Positions 8,602 through 25,542 of a stretch of DNA of 64,000 bases are shown here, one piece after another (position 1 is the first letter of the stretch; every line of letters begins with the position of its first letter). Position numbers and translations under genes: made by a program. The notes below the pieces were generated by a model. It saw only the letters and a program-made list of their open reading frames with translations. It was not told the origin of the DNA and did no database searches. Origin of the DNA: Brevibacterium sp. CBA3109 (lineage in GTDB: Bacteria > Actinomycetota > Actinomycetes > Actinomycetales > Brevibacteriaceae); the NCBI RefSeq assembly GCF_040256645.1, contig NZ_CP158281.1:2170001-2234000 (forward strand), read 5' to 3'.

Positions 8602-10164
8602 GTGGAAACTACTCATAGCTTTGACTATGTTGTCGTGGGCGGAGGCTCCGCGGGCGCTGCCGTCGCAGCACGCCTCAGCGAGGATCCCGAGGTCAGCGTC
8701 GGCCTCCTGGAAGCAGGCCCGACCGATGTCGGCCAAGACATGGTTCTGCGCCTCAACCGGTGGATGGAACTGCTCGAGTCCGGATTCGACTGGGACTACC
8801 CCATCGAGAAGCAGGAGCACGGCAACTCGTTCATGCGCCATGCCCGCGCGAAGGTCCTCGGCGGCTGCTCGTCTCACAACTCGTGCATCGCCTTCTGGGC
8901 GCCGCGGGAGGACCTGGACGACTGGGAAACCAAGTTCGGCGCCACCGGATGGGGCTCGAAGGACACCTTCGGCCTGTACAAGAAGCTCGAGACCAACGAG
9001 CTCCCAGGTGACCACCACGGCCATGACGGTCCCGTGCACCTGATGAATGTGCCACCGGCCGATCCGTGCGGTATTGCCCTGCTCGACGCCTGTGAACAGG
9101 AGGGCATCCCCCGGGTTCAGTTCAACGAGGGTAAAACAGTCATCAACGGTGCCAACTTCTTCCAGGTCAACCGCAAGGCAGACGGCACGCGTTCGTCGTC
9201 CTCGGTGTCCTACCTGCACCCGATCCTCGACCGTGAGAATCTCACGATCCTCACCGACACTCAGGCCAAGGAGCTCGAGTTCGATGCCGAGGAGAACTGC
9301 ACAGGGGTCCTCGTCGTCAACAATGCCTTCGGTCATACCAAGCGCATCGAGGCCAAACGCGAGGTCATCGTCTCCTCCGGTGCGATCAACACGCCTCAGC
9401 TGCTCATGCTCTCGGGCATCGGACCAAAGGATCACCTCGCCGAGGTCGGAGTCGACGTCCGCGTGGATTCGCCGGGAGTCGGTGAACACCTGCAGGACCA
9501 TCCCGAGGGTGTGATCTCCTGGGAGGCTAAGAAGCCGATGGTCGAAGACTCCACTCAGTGGTGGGAGGCCGGCATCTTCACCCCCACCGAGGAGGGCTTG
9601 GATCGCCCCGACCTGATGATGCACTACGGTTCTGTGCCATTCGACATGCATACTCTCCGCCAGGGGTACCCGACCGCGGAGAACACGTTCTGCCTGACAC
9701 CGAATGTCACGCATGCCCGTTCGCGCGGAACGGTGCGCCTGCGCTCACGTGACTTCAGGGATAAGCCGCACGTTGATCCTCGGTATTTCACCGATCCTGA
9801 GGGCCACGACATGCGGGTGATGATCGCCGGAATTCGCAAGGCCCGCGCGATCGTCTCGCAGGATGCCATGTCCGAGTGGGCCGGTGAAGAGCTGTTCCCC
9901 GGCAAGGACGTCCAGACCGATGCGCAGATCGAGGACTACATCACCCGCACCCACAACACCGTCTACCACCCAGTGGGCACGGCACGGATGGGTGCCGCCG
10001 ATGATCAGTCCTCGCCTTTGGACCCTCAGCTGCGGGTCAAGGGCGTCAACCGCCTGCGCGTCGTCGATGCCTCCGCAATGCCGGAGATCACGACGGTCAA
10101 CCCGAACATCACGGTCATGATGATGGGTGAGAAGTGTGCAGAGATGATCAAGGCAGGAAACTGA
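8602..10164 (+). CDS. betA: choline dehydrogenase-like GMC oxidoreductase
   Basis: 520-aa FAD-dependent GMC oxidoreductase. The N-terminal dinucleotide-binding motif is VVVGGGSAGAAVAARLSE; a central stretch GAINTPQLLMLSGIGP matches the second GMC signature; the C-terminal catalytic His and Asn are in YHPVGTARMG and NPNIT. Expected to oxidise choline to betaine aldehyde for BetB. Start is GTG at 8602 after AAGGAGAG; the longer in-frame extension overlaps betB and is rejected. A strong hairpin follows the gene. Confidence 0.92.
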   Translation: METTHSFDYVVVGGGSAGAAVAARLSEDPEVSVGLLEAGPTDVGQDMVLRLNRWMELLESGFDWDYPIEKQEHGNSFMRHARAKVLGGCSSHNSCIAFWAPREDLDDWETKFGATGWGSKDTFGLYKKLETNELPGDHHGHDGPVHLMNVPPADPCGIALLDACEQEGIPRVQFNEGKTVINGANFFQVNRKADGTRSSSSVSYLHPILDRENLTILTDTQAKELEFDAEENCTGVLVVNNAFGHTKRIEAKREVIVSSGAINTPQLLMLSGIGPKDHLAEVGVDVRVDSPGVGEHLQDHPEGVISWEAKKPMVEDSTQWWEAGIFTPTEEGLDRPDLMMHYGSVPFDMHTLRQGYPTAENTFCLTPNVTHARSRGTVRLRSRDFRDKPHVDPRYFTDPEGHDMRVMIAGIRKARAIVSQDAMSEWAGEELFPGKDVQTDAQIEDYITRTHNTVYHPVGTARMGAADDQSSPLDPQLRVKGVNRLRVVDASAMPEITTVNPNITVMMMGEKCAEMIKAGN

Positions 10165-10204
10165 CCCAGTCGCGAGGCTGCGCAAGAGCCAGCGTCATCG
10201 CATA

Positions 10205-10250
10205 GACAACGGGGCTGAACCGATTCAAGTATCGGTTCAGCCCCGTTGTC
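10205..10250. terminator. bidirectional terminator between convergent betA and BCCT genes
   Basis: Perfect 20-bp inverted repeat (arms 10205-10224 and 10231-10250, beginning GACAACGGGGCTG) with a 6-nt loop TCAAGT. It sits between two convergent genes, as expected for a shared terminator. Confidence 0.88.
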
Positions 10251-10313
10251 GTCTAAGGAACCGGTCATGGTCGTGAGTCCAGGTCGTTCAGCGGGTGTGA
10301 ACCCGAGAGCTGC

Positions 10314-10351
10314 TCACTCCTGACCTGTTCCCTCACTCCTGACCTGTTCCC
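10314..10351. repeat. 19-bp tandem duplication at the 3' end of the BCCT gene
   Basis: Two exact head-to-tail copies of TCACTCCTGACCTGTTCCC (10314-10332 and 10333-10351). The stop codon lies at the edge of the gene-proximal copy; because 19 is not a multiple of 3, the second copy encodes the same GTGQE end in another frame. Probably a slippage product with no effect on the protein. Confidence 0.9.
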
Positions 10352-12132
10352 TCGCTGCTGGACTTTTCTGCGCTGCCGGTGCGGGAGGCCAGGGTTGAGG
10401 GCCGTTTGCCCTTGCCTTTGCCCTTGGCCGGGTCGGCATAGGGATCGCGGAATGTTGGCGCCGGTTCGACTGGTTCGGGAGCTGTGACGACTTCGACCTC
10501 ATCGTCATACTCGTGACCGAACTCGTCGTCGCCCTCTCTGCGTTCGACTTCCTCGGGTGGCAGAACCTTCTTCCATCTGCGCATGCGGACCCGGGGAAGG
10601 TCACCGGCGTCTTCGCGCAGAGCTCGCATCAGGGCGTAGATCTGGAAGTAGGCGATGACGAAGAAGGGCAGACCCACGAGGATGATCGTGGACTGGAGTG
10701 CTTCGAGGCCCCCGGATCCGGAGAAGACCAGCAGCGCGGCGGTGACGACGGCAACGGCCAGCGCCCAGAAGATGCGCTGAGGCAGCGGGTTGAAGTCTTC
10801 ATGACCGTTGTTCATCGTGTCGACGACGAGTGCCGCGGAATCCACCGAGGTGACGAAGAAGATGACCACGATGATGATGGCGATGATCGACACCACTCCC
10901 GACAGCGGATAGTGCTCAAGGAATGCGAACAGGGCTCCGGGGATGTCACCGTCTCCGACGACACGGTCGACGAGACCTCCACCCTTGTTCATCTCAATGT
11001 CGAAGGACGCATAGCCGAACACGCCGAACCAGATCACGGAGAACGCTGACGGGATGGCCAGGACGCCGATGACGAACTGGCGAATCGTCCGGCCACGGGA
11101 GATCCGTGCAATGAAGATGCCGACGAACGGTGACCAGGTGATGGTCCATGCCCAATAGAACACGGTCCAGCTGCTCTGCCAACCTGTGTCTGCGAAGGTG
11201 TCGTTCCACAGGGCCAGTTCGGGCAGGGACTGGATATAGGTGCCAAGCGACTCGAAGATGCCTCGCGCCATGAACAGGGTCGGGCCGAGGACGATGATGA
11301 AGATCAGAAGCAGAATGGCCACGACGATGTTGATGTTGGACAACACCTTGATGCCCTTGTCCAGGCCCAGCGACACAGAGATCGTTGCCAGTCCGCAGAC
11401 GACGCCGATGATGATGAGCTGCCACAGCGCGTTCTCCGGAATTCCGAGAACCTGGGCCAGACCACCGTTGATCTGGAGTGTTCCGAGCCCGATGGATACG
11501 GCGACTCCGAAGACAGTGCCGATGATCGCCACGACGTCGATGGTCTTACCGATCGGTCCGTGGATGCGTTCACCCAGGATGGGTTGGAAGATCGAGCTGA
11601 CGCGCGGCGGGAGATTGCGTTTGTGGATGAAGTAGGCGAAGCACAGCGCCGGCAGGGTGAAGATCGTCCAGGTGTGCAGCGTGAAGTGGTAATAGGTGAA
11701 GTTCATGGCATCCACCGCGGCTTCGACGCTGCCCGGTTCGATTCCAAGGGACGCCCGGGGAGGGTCACCGAAGTGGCTGACCGGTTCTGCGACGCCCCAG
11801 AACATGAGGATGGATCCGATGCCAGCGGCGAAGAGCATGGCGAACCAGGCGCCGTTGGAGTGCTCGGGTGCTTCGTTGTCGGGACCAAGCTTCGCCCGCC
11901 CGTATCGCGACGCTGCGATGTAGATGAGGAACACCAGGAAGACTGTGACACCGAGGATGTAGAACCATCCCAGGTTTCTTAGCAGCCAATCCGACGCAAC
12001 CGAGACTCCTGCGTCGAGGGCATCGGTGAAGAAGATGGTTCCAAGGACAAACAGAATGATGACTGCGGCCGATGAGAAGAAGATCGCAGGATTCGTTCGA
12101 AGCCTGAGGCTATCGTGCAAGCGATTGAGCAT
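10333..12132 (-). CDS. BCCT family betaine/choline/carnitine transporter
   Basis: 599-aa membrane protein with about 12 hydrophobic segments, uptake of betaine or choline driven by an ion gradient. The BCCT tryptophan-rich signature is seen in WTVFYWAWTITWSPFVG. The C-terminal ~90 residues are charged and cytoplasmic, a region that in BetP-type carriers senses osmotic stress. Start ATG 12132 has AGGAAGG eight bases upstream and is preferred to an ATG 11 codons earlier that lacks one. It converges on betBA, making a choline/betaine uptake and synthesis locus. Confidence 0.94.
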   Translation of the reverse strand: MLNRLHDSLRLRTNPAIFFSSAAVIILFVLGTIFFTDALDAGVSVASDWLLRNLGWFYILGVTVFLVFLIYIAASRYGRAKLGPDNEAPEHSNGAWFAMLFAAGIGSILMFWGVAEPVSHFGDPPRASLGIEPGSVEAAVDAMNFTYYHFTLHTWTIFTLPALCFAYFIHKRNLPPRVSSIFQPILGERIHGPIGKTIDVVAIIGTVFGVAVSIGLGTLQINGGLAQVLGIPENALWQLIIIGVVCGLATISVSLGLDKGIKVLSNINIVVAILLLIFIIVLGPTLFMARGIFESLGTYIQSLPELALWNDTFADTGWQSSWTVFYWAWTITWSPFVGIFIARISRGRTIRQFVIGVLAIPSAFSVIWFGVFGYASFDIEMNKGGGLVDRVVGDGDIPGALFAFLEHYPLSGVVSIIAIIIVVIFFVTSVDSAALVVDTMNNGHEDFNPLPQRIFWALAVAVVTAALLVFSGSGGLEALQSTIILVGLPFFVIAYFQIYALMRALREDAGDLPRVRMRRWKKVLPPEEVERREGDDEFGHEYDDEVEVVTAPEPVEPAPTFRDPYADPAKGKGKGKRPSTLASRTGSAEKSSSEGTGQE

Positions 12133-12390
12133 GTGCGTTGCCTTCCTATGCTGTGTGCGGTCCACATTACCGATGGGACCTGCACAGACTACAAACCGAC
12201 CTGTTACAGCTGTATATCGATGCAGCCGAAGGATGCGGGTGCCTCGAAGAAACTTCGCACTACCCTACTTCACTCCAAGCGCTCCGTGCATGGATCTGTG
12301 AACCAAATTCATGAGCCCAGGCTGGGTCGTCTGGGCTGTCTTTGGCACGTGACATCGGGAGTGCGCACCGGCGCAAAAGAGCATAAAAAT

Positions 12391-12416
12391 GGGGGTCCGT
12401 CAAACGACGGACCCCC
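12391..12416 (-). terminator. second (distal) rRNA operon terminator
   Basis: 11-bp stem GGGGGTCCGTC / GACGGACCCCC with loop AAAC (as written on the plus strand). On the minus strand the hairpin is followed by ATTTTTATG and TCTTTT, as for a Rho-independent terminator reading out of the 5S gene. Confidence 0.8.
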
Positions 12417-12436
12417 CCCCCCCCCCCCCCCCCCCC
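12412..12436. repeat. homopolymer of 25 C (25 G on the transcribed strand)
   Basis: Uninterrupted run between the two rRNA terminator hairpins. The first five C's form part of the distal hairpin stem. Length should be treated as uncertain because such tracts slip in vivo and in sequencing. Confidence 0.95.
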
Positions 12437-12448
12437 ATAAATAAAGAA

Positions 12449-12494
12449 GGAGGGGGAGTGTTCGCTGAACCAAATCAGCGAGCACTCCCCCTCC
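12449..12494 (-). terminator. proximal rRNA operon terminator
   Basis: 20-bp inverted repeat (12449-12468 and 12475-12494; one G-U type pair) with loop ACCAAA, about 10 bp beyond the 5S gene. On the minus strand it is followed by TTCTTTATTTAT. Confidence 0.88.
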
Positions 12495-12504
12495 CAAAGA
12501 ATAT

Positions 12505-12622
12505 TGCGGCAGTCACTTACTCTCCCACAACCACCAAGTTGCAGTACCATCAGCGCGAATGGGCTTAGCTACCGGGATCGGAACGGTTAACCGGGCGTTT
12601 CCCCACCACTATCACCACCGCA
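12505..12622 (-). rRNA. rrf: 5S ribosomal RNA
   Basis: Reading the minus strand gives the conserved 5S elements GGGGAAACGCCCGGT, GAAGCTAAGCCC-like (GGTAGCTAAGCCC), GATGGTACTGCA and GTGGGAGAGTAAG. Ends are approximate. It lies about 170 nt after the 23S gene, the usual third position of the operon. Confidence 0.93.
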
Positions 12623-12793
12623 AAACCAACAAACCAACTACCACCCCAAGAACACACAGTCCTCAAAGAGTCAGTAGCGGTCCAAGAACCGTACAGCGAA
12701 CGCGAACACCACACATAACGTGACTCATCACAAAGAACGTCTCGTGAAACCCTACACATGTTACTCACACACACCAACCACAATAAAGGATTG

Positions 12794-17884
<5,091 letters not shown>

Positions 17885-18422
17885 AAATTATGTTGCGTTT
17901 ATAACCCCGGCAAGACAGTCAAGCAACGATCACGGGGTGATCGCAGTTGACCTAAAAATTTCATACCCACACACAACAAAGTGCCCATTCCCGGCGAGGG
18001 GAACGAACACTGGTGTCTGGACATGTGATTGTCTTACCAGAAAAAATGTTTCTGGCATCACTATCTGTTCAAACAAATACGCTATTGGATTCTCAAACCA
18101 CACACACTCACCCGTCACCACAAACCATAAATGGCCGTGTTCACCAGGGGTGTCAGTTTCAATTATGTTGCTGCTACCCGCTTCCTCGTGTGACCCAACC
18201 AAACTGTGTTTGTGCTGGTCACACCCGGTGAAAACTGTTCGAGAAGAACTCGTTTTCTGCGGGGCAACGAGATACAACTCTAGACCAGGCCAGGACTGCC
18301 ACGCAACTCGAAATCGGAAAACCGGGCGTGACGCCCATCACCAGGGGTTATGTGGCCGTCTTGTTGCCCGGATTGGCGGGGTTCGTCGACTGTACGTGCC
18401 CCGCCGGATGGTCCACAGACGA
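17885..18422 (-). promoter_or_regulatory. rRNA operon leader and promoter region
   Basis: AT-richer 540-bp region upstream of 16S. A stretch near 18065-18105 reads, on the minus strand, GGTTTGAGAATCCAATAGCG, closely matching the spacer motif at ~16025, so it is transcribed leader. Close to 16S there is TTGCTT-17 bp-TATAAA (about 17902-17930), promoter-like but perhaps part of the leader. The main start point cannot be fixed from sequence. A 115-codon open frame here (17930-18277) has no protein-like features. Confidence 0.55.
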
Positions 18423-18824
18423 TCAGGCTCCGCGATATCCGGGCATCAGGGAGTCGCTGTCGACGATCTCCTTGCCCAGTGGCATGAGGGAGACGGGGAT
18501 GAGCTTGATGTTGGCCCATCCCAGGGGGATTCCAATGATCGAGGCGAACAGCGGAATCGATGTCACCACGTGTCCGATAGCCAGCCAGACTCCTGCGACC
18601 ACAAGCCAGATGATGTTGCCCAGAGTCGCTGCGACACCGGTTGGTTTCGTTTCGATGACTTCGCGGCCGAAGGGCCAGAGGGCGTAGTTGCCGATCCGAA
18701 ATGCTGCGATCCCCCACGGGATGGTGACGATGAGGAGGCAGCAGATGATGCCGGCGAGATAGTAGCCAAGTGCCAGCCACAGCCCGCTGAAGATGAACCA
18801 GATGATGTTGAGCAGTGTTCTCAT
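18423..18824 (-). CDS. yccF: YccF domain inner-membrane protein
   Basis: 133-aa protein with two similar halves, each with hydrophobic segments: LLNIIWFIFSGLWLALGYYLAGI and LGNIIWLVVAGVWLAIGHVV, each followed by a P/G-rich loop (IPWGIAAFRIGNYALWPFG; IPLGWANIKLIPVSLMPLG). This duplicated pattern is the YccF family. ATG 18824 is chosen because homology begins there; the frame extends to 18938 but would overlap tyrS. Function in the membrane is unknown. Confidence 0.9.
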   Translation of the reverse strand: MRTLLNIIWFIFSGLWLALGYYLAGIICCLLIVTIPWGIAAFRIGNYALWPFGREVIETKPTGVAATLGNIIWLVVAGVWLAIGHVVTSIPLFASIIGIPLGWANIKLIPVSLMPLGKEIVDSDSLMPGYRGA

Positions 18825-18868
18825 TGTGATGGCCTCGTTTCGACGTGGTGACTTGCGTGGATACGACA

Positions 18869-18903
18869 ACACCGTGCCCTCGAACTGCTCAAGGACACGG
18901 TGT
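18869..18903 (-). terminator. possible terminator after tyrS
   Basis: Inverted repeat ACACCGTG / CACGGTGT (18869-18876, 18896-18903) with a few more inner pairs, placed 19 bp beyond the tyrS stop and before yccF. Confidence 0.5.
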
Positions 18904-18921
18904 CGGTGGAATGCATGATGC

Positions 18922-20208
18922 TCAGCTGACGATGTCAACGGCTCCCAGGGTCTTCTTGCCCCGACGCAGGAGGATGACTCCTGCGCCTTCGGTGGGAAGC
19001 ACCTCGGCGGGGGTCAGGGTCTGGTCCTGCTCGGTGACCTTGACGTTGTTGACGTAGGCACCGCCGTCCTTGATGGCACGACGAGCCTCGCCCTTGGATT
19101 TCACGATGCCCGCTGCCACGAAGGCATCGGCGACCGGCAGCCCCTCTGCCAGTTCGGTGGTGCTGACGTCGCCGCGTGGCAGTTCGGCCGTCGCCGCTTT
19201 CAGTGTGCCGGCGTCGAGGCTGGCCAGCTCTCCCCCGCCGAAGAGCGCTGCGGCTGCTGCGATCGCCTGCTCGTAGTGCTCCTTGCCGTGAACCAGCGTC
19301 GTCACATCCTCGGCCAGCACCTTCTGCGCCAGGCGGGTATGTGGTGCCGCGGTGAACTCGGCCTCGATCGCTTCGATCTCCTCCAGTGGCCTGAATGAGA
19401 ACACCTTGAGGTACTTCACGACGTCGCGATCATCGGCGTTGAGCCAGAACTGGCTGAACGCGTACGGGCTGGTCAGGCTCGGGTCCAACCACACTGTGCC
19501 CGATTCGGTCTTGCCGAATTTGGTTCCGTCTGCCTTGGTGATCAGCGGTGTCGCCAAGGCGTGGACACTATGCGATTCGACGCGGCGGATGAGATCGACG
19601 CCGGAGGTCAGGTTGCCCCACTGATCGGATCCACCGGTCTGCAGGGAGCAGCCGTACCGACGGTGGAGCTCGAGGTAGTCGTTGCCCTGCAGCACCTGGT
19701 AGGAGAATTCCGTGAACGAGATCCCGGCCTCGCTGTTGAGCCTGGCAGACACGGATTCCTTGGCCAGCATCCGGTTGATCGGGAAGTGCTTGCCGACGTC
19801 GCGAAGGAAGTCGATCGCCGACATCTCGGATGTCCACTCATAGTTGTTGACGATCTGCGCGGCATGCCGGCCGGAGAAGTCGAGGAACTTCTCGACCTGT
19901 GCCCGGATCTTCTCCACCCACTCTTCGACGACTTCCTGCGGGTTGAGCGTCCGCTCCCCCGACATCCGGGGATCGCCGATGAGGCCGGTCGCGCCGCCGA
20001 CCAGGGCCAGTGGATTGTGCCCGGCCTTCTGCAGTCGAGCGGCTGTGATGAGCTGGACCAGGTTGCCCATGTGCAGGCTCGGGGCGGTGGGATCGAAACC
20101 AACATAATAGGTCAGCGAATCCTCGTTCAGAGCCTTCTGCAGGGCAGCCTCGTCGGTCGAAACCGCCACGAGGCCACGGGCCTTGAGTTCACTGAAGATG
20201 TCGGTCAC
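18922..20208 (-). CDS. tyrS: tyrosyl-tRNA synthetase
   Basis: 428-aa class I synthetase charging tRNA-Tyr. The HIGH-type signature is in DPTAPSLHMGNLVQL near residue 48, tyrosine-pocket residues in YQVLQGNDYLELHRRYGCSLQTGGSDQWGN, and the KMSKS-type loop is KFGKTESG near residue 231. A C-terminal S4 RNA-binding domain (residues ~360-425, KSKGEARRAIKDGGAYVNNVKV) follows. Full length. In M. tuberculosis tyrS lies next to the block that here starts at the TPR gene; an rRNA operon and the bet genes separate them in this genome. Confidence 0.98.
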   Translation of the reverse strand: MTDIFSELKARGLVAVSTDEAALQKALNEDSLTYYVGFDPTAPSLHMGNLVQLITAARLQKAGHNPLALVGGATGLIGDPRMSGERTLNPQEVVEEWVEKIRAQVEKFLDFSGRHAAQIVNNYEWTSEMSAIDFLRDVGKHFPINRMLAKESVSARLNSEAGISFTEFSYQVLQGNDYLELHRRYGCSLQTGGSDQWGNLTSGVDLIRRVESHSVHALATPLITKADGTKFGKTESGTVWLDPSLTSPYAFSQFWLNADDRDVVKYLKVFSFRPLEEIEAIEAEFTAAPHTRLAQKVLAEDVTTLVHGKEHYEQAIAAAAALFGGGELASLDAGTLKAATAELPRGDVSTTELAEGLPVADAFVAAGIVKSKGEARRAIKDGGAYVNNVKVTEQDQTLTPAEVLPTEGAGVILLRRGKKTLGAVDIVS

Positions 20209-20424
20209 TTCGGTCCTTTCGAATCTGTGTGGTGCGTCGGTGCGGCACCGACGGGGTCAATTCTACGGGGTCGCCGATCATGGTCACGGACCTGCCTGCT
20301 CAGCGGTCGGCTCAGGAGGCCGGACATGGCAGCGGCGGGGGCGACCCCCATGGCGGAGGGGCACGCCCCGCCGGTGCCTGCCACGCTCAAGCACTGGGTT
20401 GCCACGCTCACGCACTAGGCGACG

Positions 20425-21333
20425 TCAGCTCTCGACTATCTGTGTCACCGGCACAGTGAGTTCGCTCTCCGATGCCTCGTGCGGTTCATCGAACTGCAGA
20501 ACCAGGTCGCTGTTGTCGAGCATCGGTTCCGCGGAGGTCTCATCGAAAGGGCGTCCCCCGGCCACTGCCACGATTCCGCCGGGGGCCACCAGCGACCAGA
20601 CTCCGCCGATGAGGTCAGGGCCGGTGCCGGGGATCGTGATGAGCGCCGAGGCGATCATCGGCGAGAGTCCTGCACCGCGGGCGGCCGCGATCGGCCCGAA
20701 GCACATTCCCTGGACGATACCGTTGCCGAGGAGGATCGCGAGTGCGTAGTGGTTGATGTCACCGCTGACGATGGGCAGCACCAATGGCAGCGCAAGAACT
20801 GCGGCGATGGAATGAGCACTGATGAGCGTGCGCTTGCGTCCGAACCTGTCACTGAGGCGGGCAACGACGAATGTGACGATCAGCGGCGTCAACGCTGCGA
20901 CGGCTTTCCAATTGAGGCAATCGGATTCGTCCTCTCCGGCCGCCACTGCAATTGAAACGCCCCAAACCGTCGTCAGACTCTGGGGGCCCTAGATCGTCAT
21001 CGTGGCGAAGAGTGCGCCGAAACCCTGACGCTCGTATCGCTTGAACACCGTCAGCAGCGGAACCTTCCTCTCCTCGTTCTCGTCTTCGAGGGGTTGGAAC
21101 GCAGGTGTCTCGCTGACTTTGAGACGGAGGACGAGGCCGACGACGCTGGGGGGAGCACGACTGTCGAAGAAGCTGACGGCCGCGTTGGAGAGCCTGTGCA
21201 CGACTGCCGCCACGACCGATCCTCGCCGGTGGAACAGACACGGCGGCACAGAGCAGCCGCCGCAGAATTGCGGATTACCGCAATCCTCGTCCGGGATGAC
21301 GTGCCCCGATGACTGCGAGGAATAGACTTCCAA
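20425..21333 (-). pseudogene. decayed MHS-type MFS transporter
   Basis: One reading frame on the minus strand shows metabolite:H+ symporter features: RLKVSETPAFQPLEDE...RKVPLLTVFKRY in the upstream half, then LTTVWGVS, then TPLIVTFVVARLSDRFGRKR in the downstream half. An in-frame TAG at 20989-20991 splits it, the segment after FGPIAA jumps straight to GAGLSPMIASALI (missing about 30 residues), and the first transmembrane half is unrecognisable. The upstream portion therefore is truncated and the gene cannot make a carrier. The coordinates bracket what is recognisable. Confidence 0.85.
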
Positions 21334-21476
21334 TCAAGGCACTGCAGTCCGCGCGGTGCCGCTGTTCAACGATCGTAAGATGCTCGCTGGCCTCGTTGCC
21401 CTGCCGTCACCGTGCGTCCGTCGGCACGATCACTGGGCGACACGTCGAAGCGTCGTTCACATGAGAGGCAGTGCGC

Positions 21477-21980
21477 ATGAGCATCATCGGAGTCCGCCGG
21501 GAGGGTCTTCGGCGAACCGTGTTCGTCCTCGTGCCTCTGCGCGTCTTCGCCCTCTGCTGCCTGGCGCTGCTAGGCGCATCCGGGTATTTCGTCATATCGG
21601 CACGGTACGACTATGCGGCGCATTTCGTCGCCGGTGCCGGCGGCGGGCTGATCCTCCTTGCTGTGTTCACTTCTGCAGCTGCGGTGCTCCGCGTCCGGCG
21701 TTCCCTCGAACCGAAGACTGCCGATCTGCCTGTCGTTCTCGCCACGCTCACAGCCATCGGCGCAGGCATCGGCGTCGAGTATCTCTTGTTCGGCGATCCG
21801 AGCGCGGATCTGCTCGATATCGTCCATCAGTCGCTGGGAGCGGCGTTCGTCGGTCTGATCTGGACCCTCGCTCCCGCTGTACCCGGCAGTGTAGGCCGAG
21901 TCCTGGCCAGGGCATCGGGTCTCGTTGTCCTGGGGCTGGTCATGATCGCGATGGGGGCGAAGTTTGTCAGCCTCTTCTGA
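21477..21980 (+). CDS. small integral membrane protein, function unknown
   Basis: 167-aa protein with four or five predicted membrane segments (LRVFALCCLALLGASGYFVI, HFVAGAGGGLILLAVFTSAAAV, LPVVLATLTAIGAGIGVEYLLF, LGAAFVGLIWTLAPAV, LVVLGLVMIAMGAKFV). The acidic patch GVEYLLFGDPSADLLDIVHQSLGA between segments resembles VanZ-like small membrane proteins, but I would not assign it. ATG 21477 has GAGAGG upstream; GTG 21471 is the alternative. Overlaps the next gene by 17 nt. Confidence 0.7.
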   Translation: MSIIGVRREGLRRTVFVLVPLRVFALCCLALLGASGYFVISARYDYAAHFVAGAGGGLILLAVFTSAAAVLRVRRSLEPKTADLPVVLATLTAIGAGIGVEYLLFGDPSADLLDIVHQSLGAAFVGLIWTLAPAVPGSVGRVLARASGLVVLGLVMIAMGAKFVSLF

Positions 21981-22458
21981 TCACACTGGGGCAGCCGGCA
22001 GACGGCCGAGCGCTGCGCTGCTCATCCACCTCCTGCTCTGTGTGCTCTTCATCGTTCTCGGCATCGTCGTGGCCTGGCAGCGCAGCCTGATCCCGTTCGA
22101 ACTGCACGGTAAGATCACCCAGTTCGTGGCGGTCGAAGTCGAACAGCCTGGTGTCGACGATTTTGTCGAATTCCACATCGGCGCTGACCGGTACCCGACC
22201 ATCAACTCCTCTCTGAGGTGCATCGTCGACGGCGCCGAAGTGAACAAGCCAGCATGGACCCGCGATCTCATCGTCGATGGACGACCGTGCACGCTGCCCG
22301 TCCCGCGTCAAGCCCTCGCCGATACGGTCATCCCGGCCGGGCTGCTCGTGCTGACAGTTCTCATCGTCCCCGCCGTCTCCAGACGCGCACGCTCGATCGT
22401 CGACCCACCCGATCGGGATGAGACCGTGAATTTGGACAATAAGACCCAGCAGTCGTAG
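21964..22458 (+). CDS. small membrane-anchored protein, function unknown
   Basis: 164 aa from TTG 21964 inside the previous gene. A membrane segment near residues 19-40 (ALLIHLLLCVLFIVLGIVVAW), an extracytoplasmic domain of about 80 residues with two Cys (SSLRCIVDGAEV, GRPCTLPVP) and a second membrane segment (TVIPAGLLVLTVLIVPAVS) near the end. Pairing with the upstream membrane gene by overlap suggests they work together. No family recognised. The start is uncertain. Confidence 0.6.
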   Translation: MSASSDHTGAAGRRPSAALLIHLLLCVLFIVLGIVVAWQRSLIPFELHGKITQFVAVEVEQPGVDDFVEFHIGADRYPTINSSLRCIVDGAEVNKPAWTRDLIVDGRPCTLPVPRQALADTVIPAGLLVLTVLIVPAVSRRARSIVDPPDRDETVNLDNKTQQS

Positions 22459-22467
22459 CTGCTGGTC

Positions 22468-22468
<1 letters not shown>
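22442..22468. terminator. possible shared terminator of convergent genes
   Basis: Imperfect stem AGACCCAGCAG / CTGCTGGTCT with one bulged base, overlapping the end of the plus-strand membrane gene and abutting the argH stop. No clear T-tract. Confidence 0.35.
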
Positions 22469-23982
<1,514 letters not shown>

Positions 23983-24013
23983 TCAGGTTTGGGTGTATCA
24001 GTTCTCAGGTGTA

Positions 24014-25542
<1,529 letters not shown>

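Noticed and set aside
17930..18277. 115-codon frame upstream of 16S
   Set aside because: Lies in the rRNA leader with the conserved TTTGAGAATC block; no protein features.
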